A stretch of DNA of 64,000 nucleotides, from NCBI GenBank assembly GCA_036346355.1, contig CM070575.1, positions 59,587,915 to 59,651,914 of the forward strand. The letters are read 5' to 3'. The DNA comes from Rhipidocladum racemiflorum. Its lineage: Eukaryota > Streptophyta > Magnoliopsida > Poales > Poaceae. Positions 35,075 to 48,469 of this stretch are shown piece by piece; the first letter of the stretch is position 1; each line of letters opens with the position of its first letter. Under the pieces are notes generated by a model that ran no database searches, was not told where the DNA came from, and saw only the letters and a program-made list of their open reading frames with translations. Made by a program: the position numbers and the translations under genes.

Positions 35075-35205
35075 GAAGTCTTTATTATTATTCCGCTGTG
35101 TATGATTGTGATATTTCACCAATATTGAGACTGTGTGCACTAGCGTAATCCTGGACTAGTGTTAAATACACATAGGGTCCAGATTTGTACATTTCGATCC
35201 CGACA
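35075..35205 (+). mobile_element. LTR fragment Q, 3' end only
   Basis: Contains GACTGTGTGCACTAGCG, ATCCTGGACTAGTG and the end GATTTGTACATTTCGATCCCGACA-type terminus, matching the 3' ends of H and N read on their sense strand. The 5' part is missing. It abuts LTR sequence of Gypsy element I at 35206. Confidence 0.65.
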
Positions 35206-37161
35206 ATACTAAATCGTTTAAACAAGACTAAGCAATTCTACCGTATTATACCATCCTGCTAATTATTACTAAATAATTAGATAGTATCATCTAGGCCGAC
35301 AAAGATACACAATGATCAATGTCAAATGAGTCATAACAAGTTTAGGAATTTAGCTAAGCCTTAAGACGGGCTTAAAGTAAGCATGCAATAATTTAAAACA
35401 ATATAAGCATTTTAGAAATTTGGGTTCAACATGGTCAAAGAAGACTTGCCTCGGACAAGCTCTTGCTCCTGGTCCAAACCATGGTTTTGAGGTGCCTCGA
35501 CACTCACGTACACTCCTGGCACTTCAATGTCTACGTGAATCAAGAGACAAGCAATAAATAAATACAAAATAGAGAGCAAACAAGCTCCAAAAATCAAATA
35601 AAATTCACAATCAAATAGACCTTGACTTTATAAATTCTTAAAAACTGGAATCGCCTCAATCGAAGCTCGTACGAGGGAGAACAGGGTCACGAAAGTTTGA
35701 AATAAAATAAAAAGAATAAATCCTAATTTACCAAATTATATCTCTACTGGAAATTGGATTAATGATGTCATAGCTGACATCATTCACCATTTAATTTTTT
35801 GACAAAATGTTTTTCTAAAGGAAACTAATTTATGATGTCAGCGAAGCTATTTACCAAAAATAAAATAAATCTAAAAAATCCATAGAGCCCGATAGGTCTA
35901 TAGACCCGGTCCATGGACCTCGTTGGTCCACAGTGGACTTGGTCCACCAAAATTTTGACCGGCGGTGAGGATGGCACATAGTTGATGTGTGGGGGGCTCC
36001 AATCTTGGATTAGTGATTTAGGTCATTACTGTTGTGTCAGACTGGGAATTATTGCAACCCATAAAACATCCAATCACTTATCCAAAACCGTACCCGGATT
36101 GATGCCACTCAATCAATGAGTCGGGCATTGCATGCGAACTCTTACCGACTGGTTGATACCAATATGAGCTTCCTGGATATACGTGTCTAGTGCTAGTTCC
36201 CTGGATCAGTAGCCTAGCACCCACATATTTCCGATGGAGATGCATCACAACCGCCAATATACATAACTGAAGGGTAGAGTTATTACAGCTACTTAAATTT
36301 ACAGCTCATGGCCGACCGGCCAAATACAAACCAAAAGGAATCCAAATACAGCGGAAGTCCAAAAGAAATTCTGCAGTGTGCCTTCTGCAACCCATAGGAA
36401 ACCAACTGGGGAAAACCCAGTTAACCATCGGCGAAGTCGTCGAACCCTGACGCAAACTGGGAATCACCGATCGGATCTTCATGACGTTCATCTAGCCAAT
36501 ATTTGTGAGAGTAAATGGTGAGTACACGTATGTACTCGCAAGACTTTAGTGTATAGAAGCAATAATACAGATGTAGGGTTACATCAATGAATGAAAGTTT
36601 CTACACTAAGTTTGTTTGAGCACAAAGCTAGTTTCATTTGCAATAGAATATTAATTTCGAAACCATCCGCAGTTTACAATGGCAATTGTAAAGAGAGTAA
36701 AACAATATAATCATTGAGTACACTACCGTTATTCCACAACCCAACCATCTCACCATTCCAAACCACAGACCTCCATGCGAAACCCATTTGCCACACCCTG
36801 TTTCCAACCCAAATCCACTTTCCGAGCACTTTCCAAAAACCAAAACCAAAACCAAAATCTATACTTGACAGTACTTTCCAAGCAGCTCGTGACCATGAGC
36901 ACGGCTAATCGATTAGGTTTATTCTCTGCAGAGATTGTACATTTTACCCACATGACACATTCTAACAATCATGTCAACCATGCCACGCGATACTCATCGT
37001 ATCCGTTTTGCTAGATTATGATGAAACTTTTTGAAAGATTGGAGTTTACCCCTTGCACCAGACCAGTAATGAGCGTCCCTTTCTACAGCCACAGAGGGTG
37101 TCTCATGCCACACGATGGTCTCGCGACGCATCGCCCTCCACTCCCCATAGCAAGGCATTTA

Positions 37162-37424
37162 CCGGCCCCGTTCGTTTCAGCTTCTGGACAACTTTTGCTT
37201 TAGAAAAAAGCGGATTATTTGCCGAACGGGAGGATTTTGGACAGCTTCTCTGAGAATCAGAAGCTGATTTCTGTATAGAATCAGAATCTGGTTGAAACCT
37301 GATTCTCACTGATTCTTGCTGATTCTCGCTAGCTCGGTCCGAAACCTAGAAGTTGTAGCCTGCTCGGCCTGACTTCTCCCATAATCCACAATTCATAATG
37401 CAGAAGCTGAATCGAACTGGGCCA
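37162..37424. mobile_element. MITE with 23-bp terminal inverted repeats
   Basis: The left end GGCCCCGTTCGTTTCAGCTT and the right end read inward GGCCCAGTTCGATTCAGCTT match at all but three positions and continue with CTG. 263 bp, with several internal GAATCAG repeats. A target duplication is not clear, so the superfamily is left open. Confidence 0.65.
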
Positions 37425-38356
37425 TCGTTGTATTGGCAACCTCCCACCTCGACGCCTCAATGAGGGGGTCCCTAGAACAACACCGAGACAAAGATGACGA
37501 CGATGCCAACGGCGTTTGGCTGCGAATCCGGCGAAGTGAATGATCCCCTATGAAGCACCTCGTCACTACAATCTCAGATCTGGGCACCACTGCGGCGGAG
37601 GACGACGGATGGCGGCGGAAACTCCCCCGAACCCTAAACGAACCCTAATGAACTACGGCGACCAATCGTGGGCACGATGGAGCTCTACGGGCAATGGCGA
37701 CTAGGGCAAAAGCTGCGCAAGGCGAAGGCGATCCTCGGGCACGCACCCACGCCTTAAATACCGGCTCGGACGTCGAGATACGCGCGGATTCCGCGGCGAG
37801 GTCGGTACGGGGCGGCGTAGTCCGGCTCGGATACGGTGAGGCAACGTGGCGTAATCTCAGCCGTACGCGTGGCTCGATCCAACGGTTCCCCCTTGAGCGC
37901 ATACGCGGCTTGATCTCAGCCACCGGATCCCGATCCAACGGTTCCATGCACATGTACACATGGCTCAGTCCTAGCCGTTGGATCTCGATCCAACGGTTCA
38001 CGCGAATAGGGTTCTGCTCGGTGTGGTCCGGCTTGGTCGGACTCGAGTCGGACTCGGTCGGTCCAACAGTAAAACCCATTAGGGTTTTTCAATTATTTAA
38101 AATAATTCTAGAAATTCAAATAAATCGAGAAAAATAACAAAATGCTCAGCAAAATTCCAGAACAATTCTAGAAAATACTTTGAGACATTTTGGACTCAAA
38201 TAAAATATTTTAAACAAAATTTTATTTAAATTTTGCAATTGTTCAATTAACTCAAAACGGAATAAATTCAAATTAAATCCAAATAAATTCCAGAAAATTC
38301 TGAAAAATTCAAATAACTCAATAAATTAAATAAAAGCACAAATTTGGAATGTTACA
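37425..38356 (-). mobile_element. LTR fragment G, 5' end
   Basis: Starts (minus strand) TGTAACATTCCAAATTTGTG at 38356, with AGGAG beyond it (38357-38361). The opening 250 bp match F and H. An interior of CGTTGGATCGAGATCCAACG-type repeats follows, as in H near 59180-59300. No second AGGAG copy was found to the left; the fragment ends at or near the MITE. Confidence 0.65.
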
Positions 38357-38784
38357 AGGAGTGGGCAGCGACGTGCGCGTGACATGCGCCGCTCGACTGA
38401 AGAAAAAGCGAAGTCTGGTAGTACCGCCCGACTGGGCCGGTACTGCCACTCACCCGACAGTACCACCGCTAAGTCGACGGTAGCTCTGGCCTCGGTTGGA
38501 GGACTCTGACTTCTCCACGACTTTGCTTCGGGATTCCACGCAAGGATTCAAGGGCTTCCAAGGAGAAGCTCTAAGGGTTAGGTTTAGCTCTAGACTTGGC
38601 CACTTAAGGTTTCTCCCGAAATTCAAACTTAGGGCTCCGGACTTGGGAATCGATCGAACGATTCGACAAACGAACACCAAAAGCAATCAACTCCAATTGA
38701 AGATTCAAAGATCAATTCAAGGCACTATTAAACACTTAATTAGCTTAATTACGCTTAATTACAAAATCAGGGTGTTATATGATG

Positions 38785-39836
38785 CGAGTGGTGACGCCCG
38801 GTTGACGCGAGCGGTGACACGCGAGCGCTAAAGCAGCACTAGGGCTGACGGGGCACACACGTGAATGCTGACATAGGTGGACACAATGGCTTGGCTGGTC
38901 TCCTAACTCCGGCAAAACAAGCTCATCGGTGCTAGGGAATTTGATGCGGGTGTTGGTGCTACAGCGATGGATTTGGCGTGAGACAAGAGGGATTTGGACT
39001 GAGGCGATGCGACAAACCTGAAGATGCAAACGGGGTAGCGGAGACGAACCGACGGTGGAGATCAACACAGAAGAAGAACAATGGCGGTGGTCGGTGGTCC
39101 ATTCCAGTGAGCAATCGCGGTTGGATGACGATGGCTTGAGTGGTGGTAAGCCAGGCAAAAGAGGCGGCGGAAGGAGACCCGATGCAACCACTCACGGCTT
39201 TTATAGAGGCATAGGGAGGAGGATCCAAGTCGGATTTTGCGGCGGCAGGTGAGGGATTTCGGGCGGCTACGACGAAGTCGGTTGTAATACAGTGACAGTG
39301 GGGACGAGGATCCATAGCCGAACTTGTGTCAAGATAGAGAGACGCAATGCACTCGGGCGCACATCAATCAGAACCACACGCGAGATCTAAGGGCTACAGC
39401 ACACTAGGGTTTCGAACAAATCCCCACCGTTAGATCAAGATCCAACAGTGAAGATCTAGGGTTTCAAAGCACGACTAAGCGGGCTAGACCGGCTAGGCTA
39501 GGAATATGGGCTGGGTCCAATAGGTTCGGCCCAAAAACATGAAGACATTTTCCAGACATTTAGTAATTAAAATAATTCTAGAAATTAGATAAGGCCAAAT
39601 AAAATATCAAAAATATTAAAAACAAATTCTAAGAAAACTATCAAAAATATTTTATGACATTTTGAACTCAAATAAAATACTTCTAACAAAATTTATTTAA
39701 ACTTTTCACAATTTTTAAATAACAATTGAAAAGGTTTAATTCAAAAGAATTAATTAAAATTCAAATAAATTTCAAAAAATCCACAAAACTATAAAATGCA
39801 ACGAATGCATTGAAGGCCAAAAATTGGAATATTACA
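38785..39836 (-). other. Proximal part of the I 3' LTR (non-coding)
   Basis: AT-rich opening blocks near 39540-39836, then a GC-rich interior (38800-39300) without a credible gene. Open frames there lack domains. Confidence 0.55.
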
Positions 39837-39852
39837 AACATCCCCTTTAATG
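39837..39852 (-). promoter_or_regulatory. Polypurine tract of Gypsy element I
   Basis: Minus-strand ATTAAAGGGGATGTTT lies directly upstream of the 3' LTR start at 39836: the expected position and composition of a plus-strand primer. Confidence 0.8.
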
Positions 39853-39889
39853 GAATCTCGACCTCGAGATTCAAGGCTGGCTAAAGGAT

Positions 39890-40467
39890 AGGTGGGGAAA
39901 CTCAGCATTAAGATCCTCTTCACGCTCCTAGTTGCTTCTATTTATTAATGGTTGCTCCACTGAACCTTGCAAAACTTGATCGTCTTGCTCCTTGTTATGC
40001 GCTCTACCTCATCTAGCATTCTGATTGGGTGCTTCGGGTAGGTGAGATCCTCTTTTAGCTCAATGTCCTCAACCCGCATCTGCTCTTCTGGTACCCTGAG
40101 ATACTTCTTTAGTTGTGATAAATGGAACACATTATGCACATCTGTCAACTTCTGTGGCAGCTCCAACTAATAAGCCACTTCTCTTCTGGCTAGGATCGAG
40201 AATGGTCTAATGAACCTTGGTGCCAACTTCCCTCGAACTTGAAATTGATGCATCCCCTTGAGCGGTGAGACCTTCAGATACAGATGGTCACCTAGTGCAA
40301 AGAATAAATCTCTTTGACGATTGTTAGCGTAGCTCTTTTGCCTGGACTGCACTGTTCTCAATCTTTCTTGGATCATGCGAACTTGTTCTTTAGCCTTTTG
40401 CAAAATGTCAGGACCGAAGACTTGGCGATCTCCAGTTTCATTCTAGTAGAGAGGTGTTCTACACTTC
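39890..40467 (-). pseudogene. Gypsy integrase C-terminus and chromodomain, fragment
   Basis: 40403-40167 encodes RLRTVQSRQKSYANNRQRDL and GDHLYLKVSPLKG, then 40166-39945 encodes LPQKLTDVHNVFHLSQLKKY and HPIRMLDEVERITRSKTIKF with KVQWSNH. The first is the integrase C-terminal (GPY/F-like) region; the second is the start of a chromodomain. An in-frame stop follows before EREEDLNAEFP. It continues the integrase fragment at 59886-60191 across LTR H. Confidence 0.8.
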
Positions 40468-43400
40468 CTTCCTGTCGGGACCTGAATGTGCAAATCCGGA
40501 CCCTCTGTGTTTTCCACACTAGTCTAAGATCACGCTAGTGCACACAGTCTCAACATCGATGAATATCACAATCATACACATCAGAATAATAAATAAAGTC
40601 TTTATTATAATAAAAGCAGTTGAGTCAACCTTATGGTTAACCTACAAAAGTACGCCTCGTAGGGCAAATCTTAAAGAAATAACTTGCAATAGAAATAAAT
40701 AACTCGTGGCACCAACCAATGTGCCACAGGCAACTGACTGGACTCACCCCTAGTTCGCTGGCTCTTCCTGGAACTCCTCCTCCAATGATGATGTTGATTT
40801 CTCATTCGCTGATGTTTTGTGTTGCGACAAGGGTGAGTACTTAAAGCACTCAGCAAGTCATGCATAGAATGCAAGTCTAATAGCTATATGCATGGCTTGT
40901 TCCAACTGACAGGCTAAGGTGGTTCTTTTGCAATAAAGCAACATTCACAAGTAATAATAGTAGATTGGAAAGCAGTAAAACAATAAATGCAATAGTAACT
41001 TTCATAATCAATTTCTCAAGTAAAGCATTTATCGTCCTTAATCTGGTTCATCATTTCCATACCAAGTATCAATAATCCCAAGTTCATTTTTATGGAAGTC
41101 TAACCCTTGATTGTAATCCCCGAGCAATGTCCAATACCGTAGACTCGCCTATTCGAATAGGTTGTACACTTTGCAGAGGTTATACACTATACCCACAAGA
41201 TACAATCAAACACCACCAAGGCGAGTGACCGTAACAAAGCCTTTACAATGCTCCTTTTAGACCCAGTACTGCCCGCTGAGGTTTCAACACTGAAGGGACG
41301 GATTACCACACTCAGGGCCCCCCTCTTGAGCCATATGAGTTTTCACCCGTACACCCAGAACCCACATCACCACGACAGTACCGAAATCTAGACATCACAA
41401 ATTAATCAGCTAGGTCTGTCCCATTCCAGACTTGTGTCTATATGTTAGACTCAATTCAAATTCTCGCAAGGTTAAGTCCTTAGTGTGACCAAGGCAAGAC
41501 TACCTAAGAACTCACAAGTGTTCAAATCAGCAAAAACCAAATACGACCTCCCATGTGCCACTCCTGGCCCACCATAAACAATCGTGCCACTTGCCTCAGT
41601 CTAAATCATTTTATCACCCAGTTGATTACATTGCACCACATGCCATCATCATCAACAATAACACATGTTACATCTGTCATAAACACATTCCATATCTTAT
41701 TAAGTCAAGATTAACATTTAATATTCCAAAATGATGTCACTAACACGTTGCAGGGCTAAGCATACTACATACGATCTATTTAACCCATGTTGGCAAATTA
41801 TTAATGTCCAACTAATATTCCATAATCTAGGGTGACAAATGATTCATGACATATAGTTATTATAGACAAGGTGGTATACAACAAATAGGTAGGATAACTA
41901 TTCCCAGAATTAATTGAAAGCATTTTAAATAACGAGCATGCAATAATTTAAATCAACATAGTTTTAAAAGGTGGGATCAATATGGTCAAAGCACAACTTG
42001 CCTTGGAAAAGGTCCTGTTTCTGCTCTTGGACTTGTTCCTGGGTCAAGACCTCTCCTTCAAAGCCTTCGGGTAATTCAATGTCTACGCGAAACGGATAAA
42101 TAAACAATAAATAGATAAAAACAGAGAGCAAATCCAGTCCAAAAATTAAATAAAATTCACCACTAAATAGAGCTCAATTTTACAAAATTTTAGAAGCTGG
42201 AATCACTCAATCGGAGTTAAAACGCAAAAGTTATAGCGATTTGAAGTTTGAAAAACAATTAAAAAGAATACACCAAATTATCTGATTTATTTTTCTATTG
42301 AAAATTCAAAAATATGACATATGCATGCGTCAGCACCGAATTTCTTTTTCGACCGATTTAAATCAATTTATGGCGTCACGCTTGCGTCATCCGGTCCATA
42401 GACCTAGTGTACGACTCGCCTAGGGTCCACCGTGGACCCGGTCCACAAGTCCACGTGTCACTGACACGTGGGCACCAGGGATGACGTTACTGCTGACTTC
42501 ATCGAGCCCGGTTCTGCTCGGCTGTCAGGTGGGCCCCACCGTGACATCACTACTGGCGTCACGCTGCCGTCGTGCACACACGGTCGAGCCACTGACATGC
42601 AGGCCGGCTGCTACGTCACCGCTGATGTCAGCGGCGACCGCACGCTCGGCCGGCGATGCCTCGATTCTCGTGCACCACACGGCGTGCTCTGGTTGGCTGT
42701 GCGTGCGGCAAATCTACGCTGTTTAATACAAATTCAATGGCTTGCATCGAATCCAACCGCCACGGTTTAACGGCGACGTGGATAGATCCAGCGCACGGCG
42801 CGTGGCACGATCTAGTCCAAGCGATCTAGATCGAACGGTTACAATCGACTTAAGCGACATTAATGCGATCTAATCTATACCGTTCGATCTAGATCCTACG
42901 GCTGTGAACGGGTCTAACCGTAGGGACACAAAACAGGTACGTGGCAACATCCAGACCAACCATCTAAGATCTAAGTACTACGATCTACCCGAACTAATTG
43001 TGACGCCCCCACCATGCCCTACCGGGTCAAACACGGCGGAGACCGTCACAGAACAGAGTTGCGCCAGGATCAGCTAAGGAAAACAGCGGCATGTGCCAAC
43101 AAATCCTTTCACCGTTTAGTAGACGGTACCTTATTCATAGAGCACATGTAGTGCTTCCTTAGGTCTGACTACAGTGTAGACTACACCATTCGCTTATCCA
43201 AATATAGAACTCTAGTGTCTCCCTCCTCATGGTTTTTGACTGCACAAGTCAAGGTCTCAAATTTTCCCATACTTGTAGCCCATCATCAGCAGCATCAACA
43301 ACATTCACTTAATAATTAACTTCGGCCTCTACTCCATTATAATTAGCATGGATGACCTGTCTGAAAAACAACAACAGGGCAAGGCTGAGTACTCCAGTAC

Positions 43401-45239
43401 TCAGCAAGGTGCGGAAAGTTGATGCATGAATTTATATACTCATGTATACTCTCTTGGCCACCAAGCCATGTACTTATACACCTTTGGCCACCAAGCCGAA
43501 ACTCCAAAGTAACTCTTTATTAAAAATATTCAACCTTTACCCATTTGTTGAAAAGTATCATGTTTTAATTTAGAAATCTACTGACGGTAGAGCAACGTGG
43601 GATATTACAACCTTTGTTAGTGGAAAACCCACACGACGCACTTCCAAACCCGGAAGCTAGGAGTGATATCACATTTTAACTCTGATCAGAGGTGTACTGC
43701 TTTGCCCATAGCATTACTTGGCTTATAACGCATGGCCAAAGTATGCATTGCCTTTGGCGCACGGTTAAGCCAAGGAAACAGAACCTTTGGCCAACCGTAC
43801 TCTGATCTCTGCCTAGTTCCACCTTGCCTCACCAAAGGCTCACGGGTCGAGACTCCTCCCTTGACGTCTCACCCTAGGATGACTGCTCACCCCTAGCAGC
43901 AGTCACCTTCTCACCCATGGCAGAGTCAGCTACTTGTTGGTTAATTAGTTCAGCCCGTCCCATTCCAGGACTATGGTCAGCACGGTTTGCACCGCTTTTG
44001 AAGTAAGCGTCAGTTTGGTTATGTCCTTAAGTGATATCCTATGTACAGGAGTCCTGACACTCACATCAACCCTACCTGGGTCGTTCTTCCTTGAACTCCT
44101 CTACCCACCAAATATCTCCACAACCCTACCTGGGTTATGGTTTTACTACTGGACCTCTCTGGTCCAAACCCATCAAAATCATTTAGTGGATATGTCTGGT
44201 CCACTGGTCATGTTTTACTTTATTTGGAAATCAATTTTTTTGATTCACATGCAAAGTTTTCAAAACAATCCACCACCCACAAAAATGGTTCATAAGACAT
44301 GATCGAAGGGCGACTTGCCTAAGTGAGCTCCGTCCAGCTTGCCAGTGTTGAGAAACGTTCGTACGTGTCCTAGACAGCTCTTGAGATGACTATTTGCAAT
44401 AACTAAATTTAAGTTTTAACTCATTTTATATTTATGTCCTAAGCATGATGCAATATCTTAAACATGCGTGCTACATGATGCAAAATATTGGACATGCGTG
44501 TTATGCATTTTTCTTATTTGATAGGATTTTAAATGCAGCTATCTTGCACATTTTTAGTTATGCATGTTACATAAAGTTATTTAAGGGTATAAATACAATA
44601 AGTAATTAAAACAATTAAAACTTAATTATCAAGAGAAAAAGAATTTAACCCCGACCTGCCCTAAGTAGAAATTGGCTCTTGATGACTTAGATTGCTCAGG
44701 GAGATTTTTCAGAGAGAATTTCACACCTTGTTAACAATTGGAAATTTTCTTACTTAGGTTATGAGGGGAATCTAGGATTTTAATTACGTATAGTCCATAT
44801 TATTTGCCCTAAGGGTTCAAATGATGTTTTGCTGTTTAGTGTTTGAATTGACAATTTATACATATATTTTAATGCTTGGAGTCTTTTTCTAATTGTGTCT
44901 TAAATACAACGCATATCAAGTTGTATTTCAATTATGCGTTATGGTATAAATTTCGTTAGGGTGTTGTTTGCAACATTTATTTGATGATTATCAAATTACC
45001 AATTTCTATAAACCATACGTGAAACAAGAATTAGATTTAGAAGTTAAAGGTAGAAAATAAAAGAGAAAAACAAGGGAAATAAAATCTGGATTTGTTTTCT
45101 ACGCTTTCTTGACCTATTTCCTTTTTCTTTTATTTTGGCTCTGGTTAGGATGTACACTTATTTATTTATTATTATTATTATTTTGTCAGGTTAAAAAATA
45201 TATTTTATTTATTTATACTTTTTTTTGCAAGGCTGACCC

Positions 45240-46060
45240 ATTTAGCCCAGGCCGGTCTTCTGACTCAACCCGGCCCATCCCGCCTCCTAAAACCTAACCC
45301 AAACCTAACTCTCCTCTCTCTCCTTCACTCATCTCCTCCACCAGCCACCGCACCCGATCCCCTCCTCCTCCTCGATCTCTCTCTCTCTCGCTCTCGCCCT
45401 CATCCTCACTCAAGCCGCACACCACCGGCGTCTCCTCCCCTTTCCCCTCTCTCCAGCGCCGCCACCGCCGGCTCTTGCTCTCCCCGACTCCCGCGCGCAC
45501 CATCGCCGCCGCGTCCTCGGTGCCTCCGGTGGTCCAACTCAGCCTCTCCCTCTCCAGATCCGGCGATTCTCCACCTGGTCCAGCGCTCTTGACGGCGATG
45601 GCTCCCTTCTACAGGCAACCCTAGGGAGGTCACTGCCGAATCCATGGGACCCGATCAACCTCTTCGGCGCCGACGGTTTTCCCGGCCAAATTAAGTGATC
45701 CCGCCTTTTCTTTCTCTTCCTCTCCTCCTACCTTACTTAGCCGGCACTAACCCTCCTCCCTCGGTTCACCTGCATGGGTCGGGCGTCGCTGCCGCCTTCT
45801 TGGCCTCTCCGCACCGCCGCCCTCTCCCTCACCCGATGTCGATGTCGGCGCCTGATCTACAATCCCCGGTGGTCTCCGCCTTCCTCCTAATCTCCCTACC
45901 GAGCTAAGTGAACACCTGCCCCCCGTCTCCTTCCCACTGCTAGTGCTACTTCAAGACTCTTAGTAAACAATTAATTTGTTATTAATGAATTGGAAATGAT
46001 CTTGGGGTTTCTGGTGATGCTAGTGATGCTAGTGATGATGTACAATACAGTTTTATGTAG
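45240..46060 (+). other. Gene-5'-end-like CT-rich tract in E, antisense to E
   Basis: The plus strand shows a pyrimidine-rich leader (CTCTCTCTCCTTCACTCATC and CTCGATCTCTCTCTCTCT), a GC-rich stretch near 45420-45900, then a T-rich intron-like region to about 48460. This is how the 5' end of a grass gene often looks. No ORF gives a recognised protein (ATG at 45598 meets a stop after nine codons), so no gene is called. It could be a captured host fragment or simply LTR composition. Confidence 0.35.
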
Positions 46061-48461
46061 ATAGATTCGTGAAGGTTCTTTGTAATGTGGATTTTGTGCT
46101 AGTGCTGAGTGCTGACTTGTGTGATGCTTTCTGGAAGCTCATATGTGTAGAGCATCACAAAGGAAGACTTGCTTTGGTTATGTTTGTGCTTCTTCCAGAT
46201 CTGTCACTATGTTGCTTAGTCTATGCTTTAACTGATAATTGTTCATGCTGGTGTTCTGTACTCTTATGTGATTAATGGATATACAATTATCAATTTCGTA
46301 TATTTACGTGCTCAGTTCTCTAGTGGTCATGTAAGAATTAGGAGTCTGGGCCTTGAATATTGTGTGTATTCATTGAGGTGAACTACTGCTGAAAAGGAAG
46401 ATCGTTAATATTTGCCTCTTTAAGTTTGGGGATGATGATTTGACTAATGTTTCCATGCTCATGACAGAGTGTGCATTAAGGTCATTACGTTACTTGCACT
46501 TGTCTGATGGTCTATGGTCTAACTCTCCATTTTGTTCTCATACTATTATATCCTCGTCCTGGTAGCAAGGTGTGATGTTTGTCATTTTGTTTTAGTATGG
46601 GTCTGCTTTGGATGTTAAATTGAAAAGCATGTCTGTCCAGGTGTCATTGGTTATTTAATTCTTTGTGTATAAGAAATCGAGTACCCAGAGCATATGATCA
46701 TGTTTAAGTAGAGAATGGTTTGAAGTAGTTCATGCCGTAACTATTTATCACACCTTAATTTGAGTAATGTACCATTGTTCTTTGGTTCAACCATGATGAT
46801 TTCTAATTTCCTTTCATATTTATCAGTATACTGATTTACCCATATTTGTTGATTGATGATTATCTTTGCTTGTGAATTGAGATGGTTGTGTGCATGGGTA
46901 TGCATGTTACTCTGATTCCCATTAGTTTGGGTATGGAACCGAAATATTGCTTGAGTTCTGCATGATCTAGTGGGTTTACATATACATGGATCAATAGCGG
47001 TTTTCGATTTATTGGGTTGTTTATGATTTAAGGGTCTAGCTTTTGGGGCAAGGTGATTAGTGGGAGTGCATGCATCCGGATGGCGAGCTTACTATAGATC
47101 TTTGTGTTCTAAGGACATAGAGTAATGTATGCAACAGAAGCTTTGTGTGTTCATGTTAAGACAGATTAATGGTTGTATGAAACTGTAATTATAGAGTACT
47201 GTGTGTGCATGGTCCAGAAAACTGGACATTGGTGTATCATGACTAATGGTAGTATATGCAGTTAGATGGTGATATGATTCATTGCTGGTAAAAGATATTG
47301 ATGTTTTGTGGTCTTTGGACAGAGGTTAGTATTTGAAGATTGAAGTTTGGTATGTCCATGGTCAAAACAGAAAGTCTGCTTGATTTTGTGTTATTTCTTT
47401 TGAGAACACATAAATGGGAAGTTACTTATTGCTAAAAGGGATATATGATTATCATTGATAAAACTGGCATGAAATCTGAGTATAAGATCATGTTATTATT
47501 GTATTTGATGTCTCTTTGATTACTGCATTATGTTGCTTTACACCTTGATGTGTCTGTGAACTTAATTGGGTGGCATTTTATGTGTATGCTTAGTTTATAC
47601 TTTCCCTGCTTCTTGGGAAGTCATGTGAGTGCTGAGCTGATAGATACTCCATATGTTTAATCATGCATTACTGTTTTTAGACTGATGAACAAGGCTACTG
47701 TTTATCCAAAATCATTCATTTATAACTAGCTTGTAAGGCGCAAGAGAATGTGCTTGGTCTTGTCTGATTTCTTTATATTACATGAATTGGAAAAACAATC
47801 ATTGCCACAATGAGTATGGCTAATATTGATGTACTATTCATGCAACTGCGCATCAGATGATGTTGAAATTTAAGGCTTCCTTATGTACCATAGGATGCTT
47901 AACTCATTATTCCAATCATTTTATTAGAACATACATTCAGCAATTAAATGTTCTTATTCCATCTATTGTCTATGCTTGCAAAGAGAAGAAGTTAATCAAC
48001 TCTATTGATTGGCACCTTTTTGTAGGGGAGAGGAAGGTATGGCAGGGGAAGGAGGCAAGGTGGCTCTTCCACTGCCTTCCCTCCTTTTTGGCGTGCTGAA
48101 CTACCTCAAAGAGAGCAATGGTGAAGGTGGCAGTGAAGGGCAACAAGGGCAATGAAGGGTGTGGGTTTGTTTTTATAGTAGGTCAGAGGCGGTGGATGTT
48201 TAGTGAAATCTGTGGGCTGGGATTGAAAACCATGGGCAAGGGTCGGTCAACCAGGGGCAGGTGCCAGTGGGAGAGGGCAGGCACAGAGCATGCATGTCAA
48301 GTAGCTGCCACATGCCCTCCTCTCCAATTGTTTGCGCCCACATGGAAAGGGGGAAGCTACTGGATGATTCGGTTGCAGTATATTGTATGGAGATAGGTAG
48401 GGTGTCATTTGTAAATGGTTTGGATTGTTTGTAATAATTTTATTTCTTTAACCTTTTAAGG
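46061..48461. other. Non-coding interior of E
   Basis: A T- and G-rich, intron-like sequence with no recognised domain. 48010-48420 is purine-rich (GGCAGGGGAAGGAGGCAAGG) but has no credible ORF. Nothing else was seen. Confidence 0.5.
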
Positions 48462-48469
48462 GCTGAAGT

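Larger units (their letters stand above)
35988..38779 (-). mobile_element. LTR O, interrupted by LTR fragment G and a MITE
   Basis: Plus-strand ends are TGTGGGGGGCTCC at 35988 and GGTGTTATA at 38779 (TTACA mutated). The 5-bp TSD TGATG is perfect (35983-35987 and 38780-38784). It carries CTCTGCAGAG (36924-36933), the palindrome variant CTAATCGATTAG (36905-36916) and the TGAGTAC hairpin (36519-36538). Without G and the MITE it is about 1.6 kb. No protein domain, so probably a solo LTR. Confidence 0.78.
35206..39836 (-). repeat. 3' LTR of Gypsy element I, truncated, with O inserted
   Basis: Starts (minus strand) TGTAATATTCCAATTTTTGG at 39836, directly after the PPT. Blocks at 35370-35460 (AGCATGCAATAATTTAAA, ACTTGCCTCGG on the plus strand) match H at 41930-42010, so I and H share an LTR type. 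The 3' end was lost where fragment Q abuts at 35205/35206. Confidence 0.7.

Noticed and set aside
33166..35205. F and Q as the two ends of a single LTR insertion
   Set aside because: Flanking 5-mers do not match (CACAA versus ATACT), and the MULE terminus with its own 9-bp duplication lies between them.
43973..44302. An open frame of about 109 codons in E
   Set aside because: No domain, and it lies within LTR-type sequence next to the conserved hairpin; likely chance.
45294..45907. A protein-coding gene starting in E near 45300
   Set aside because: The leader and intron-like sequence are suggestive, but no ATG opens a frame with a recognised domain; kept only as an unexplained tract.
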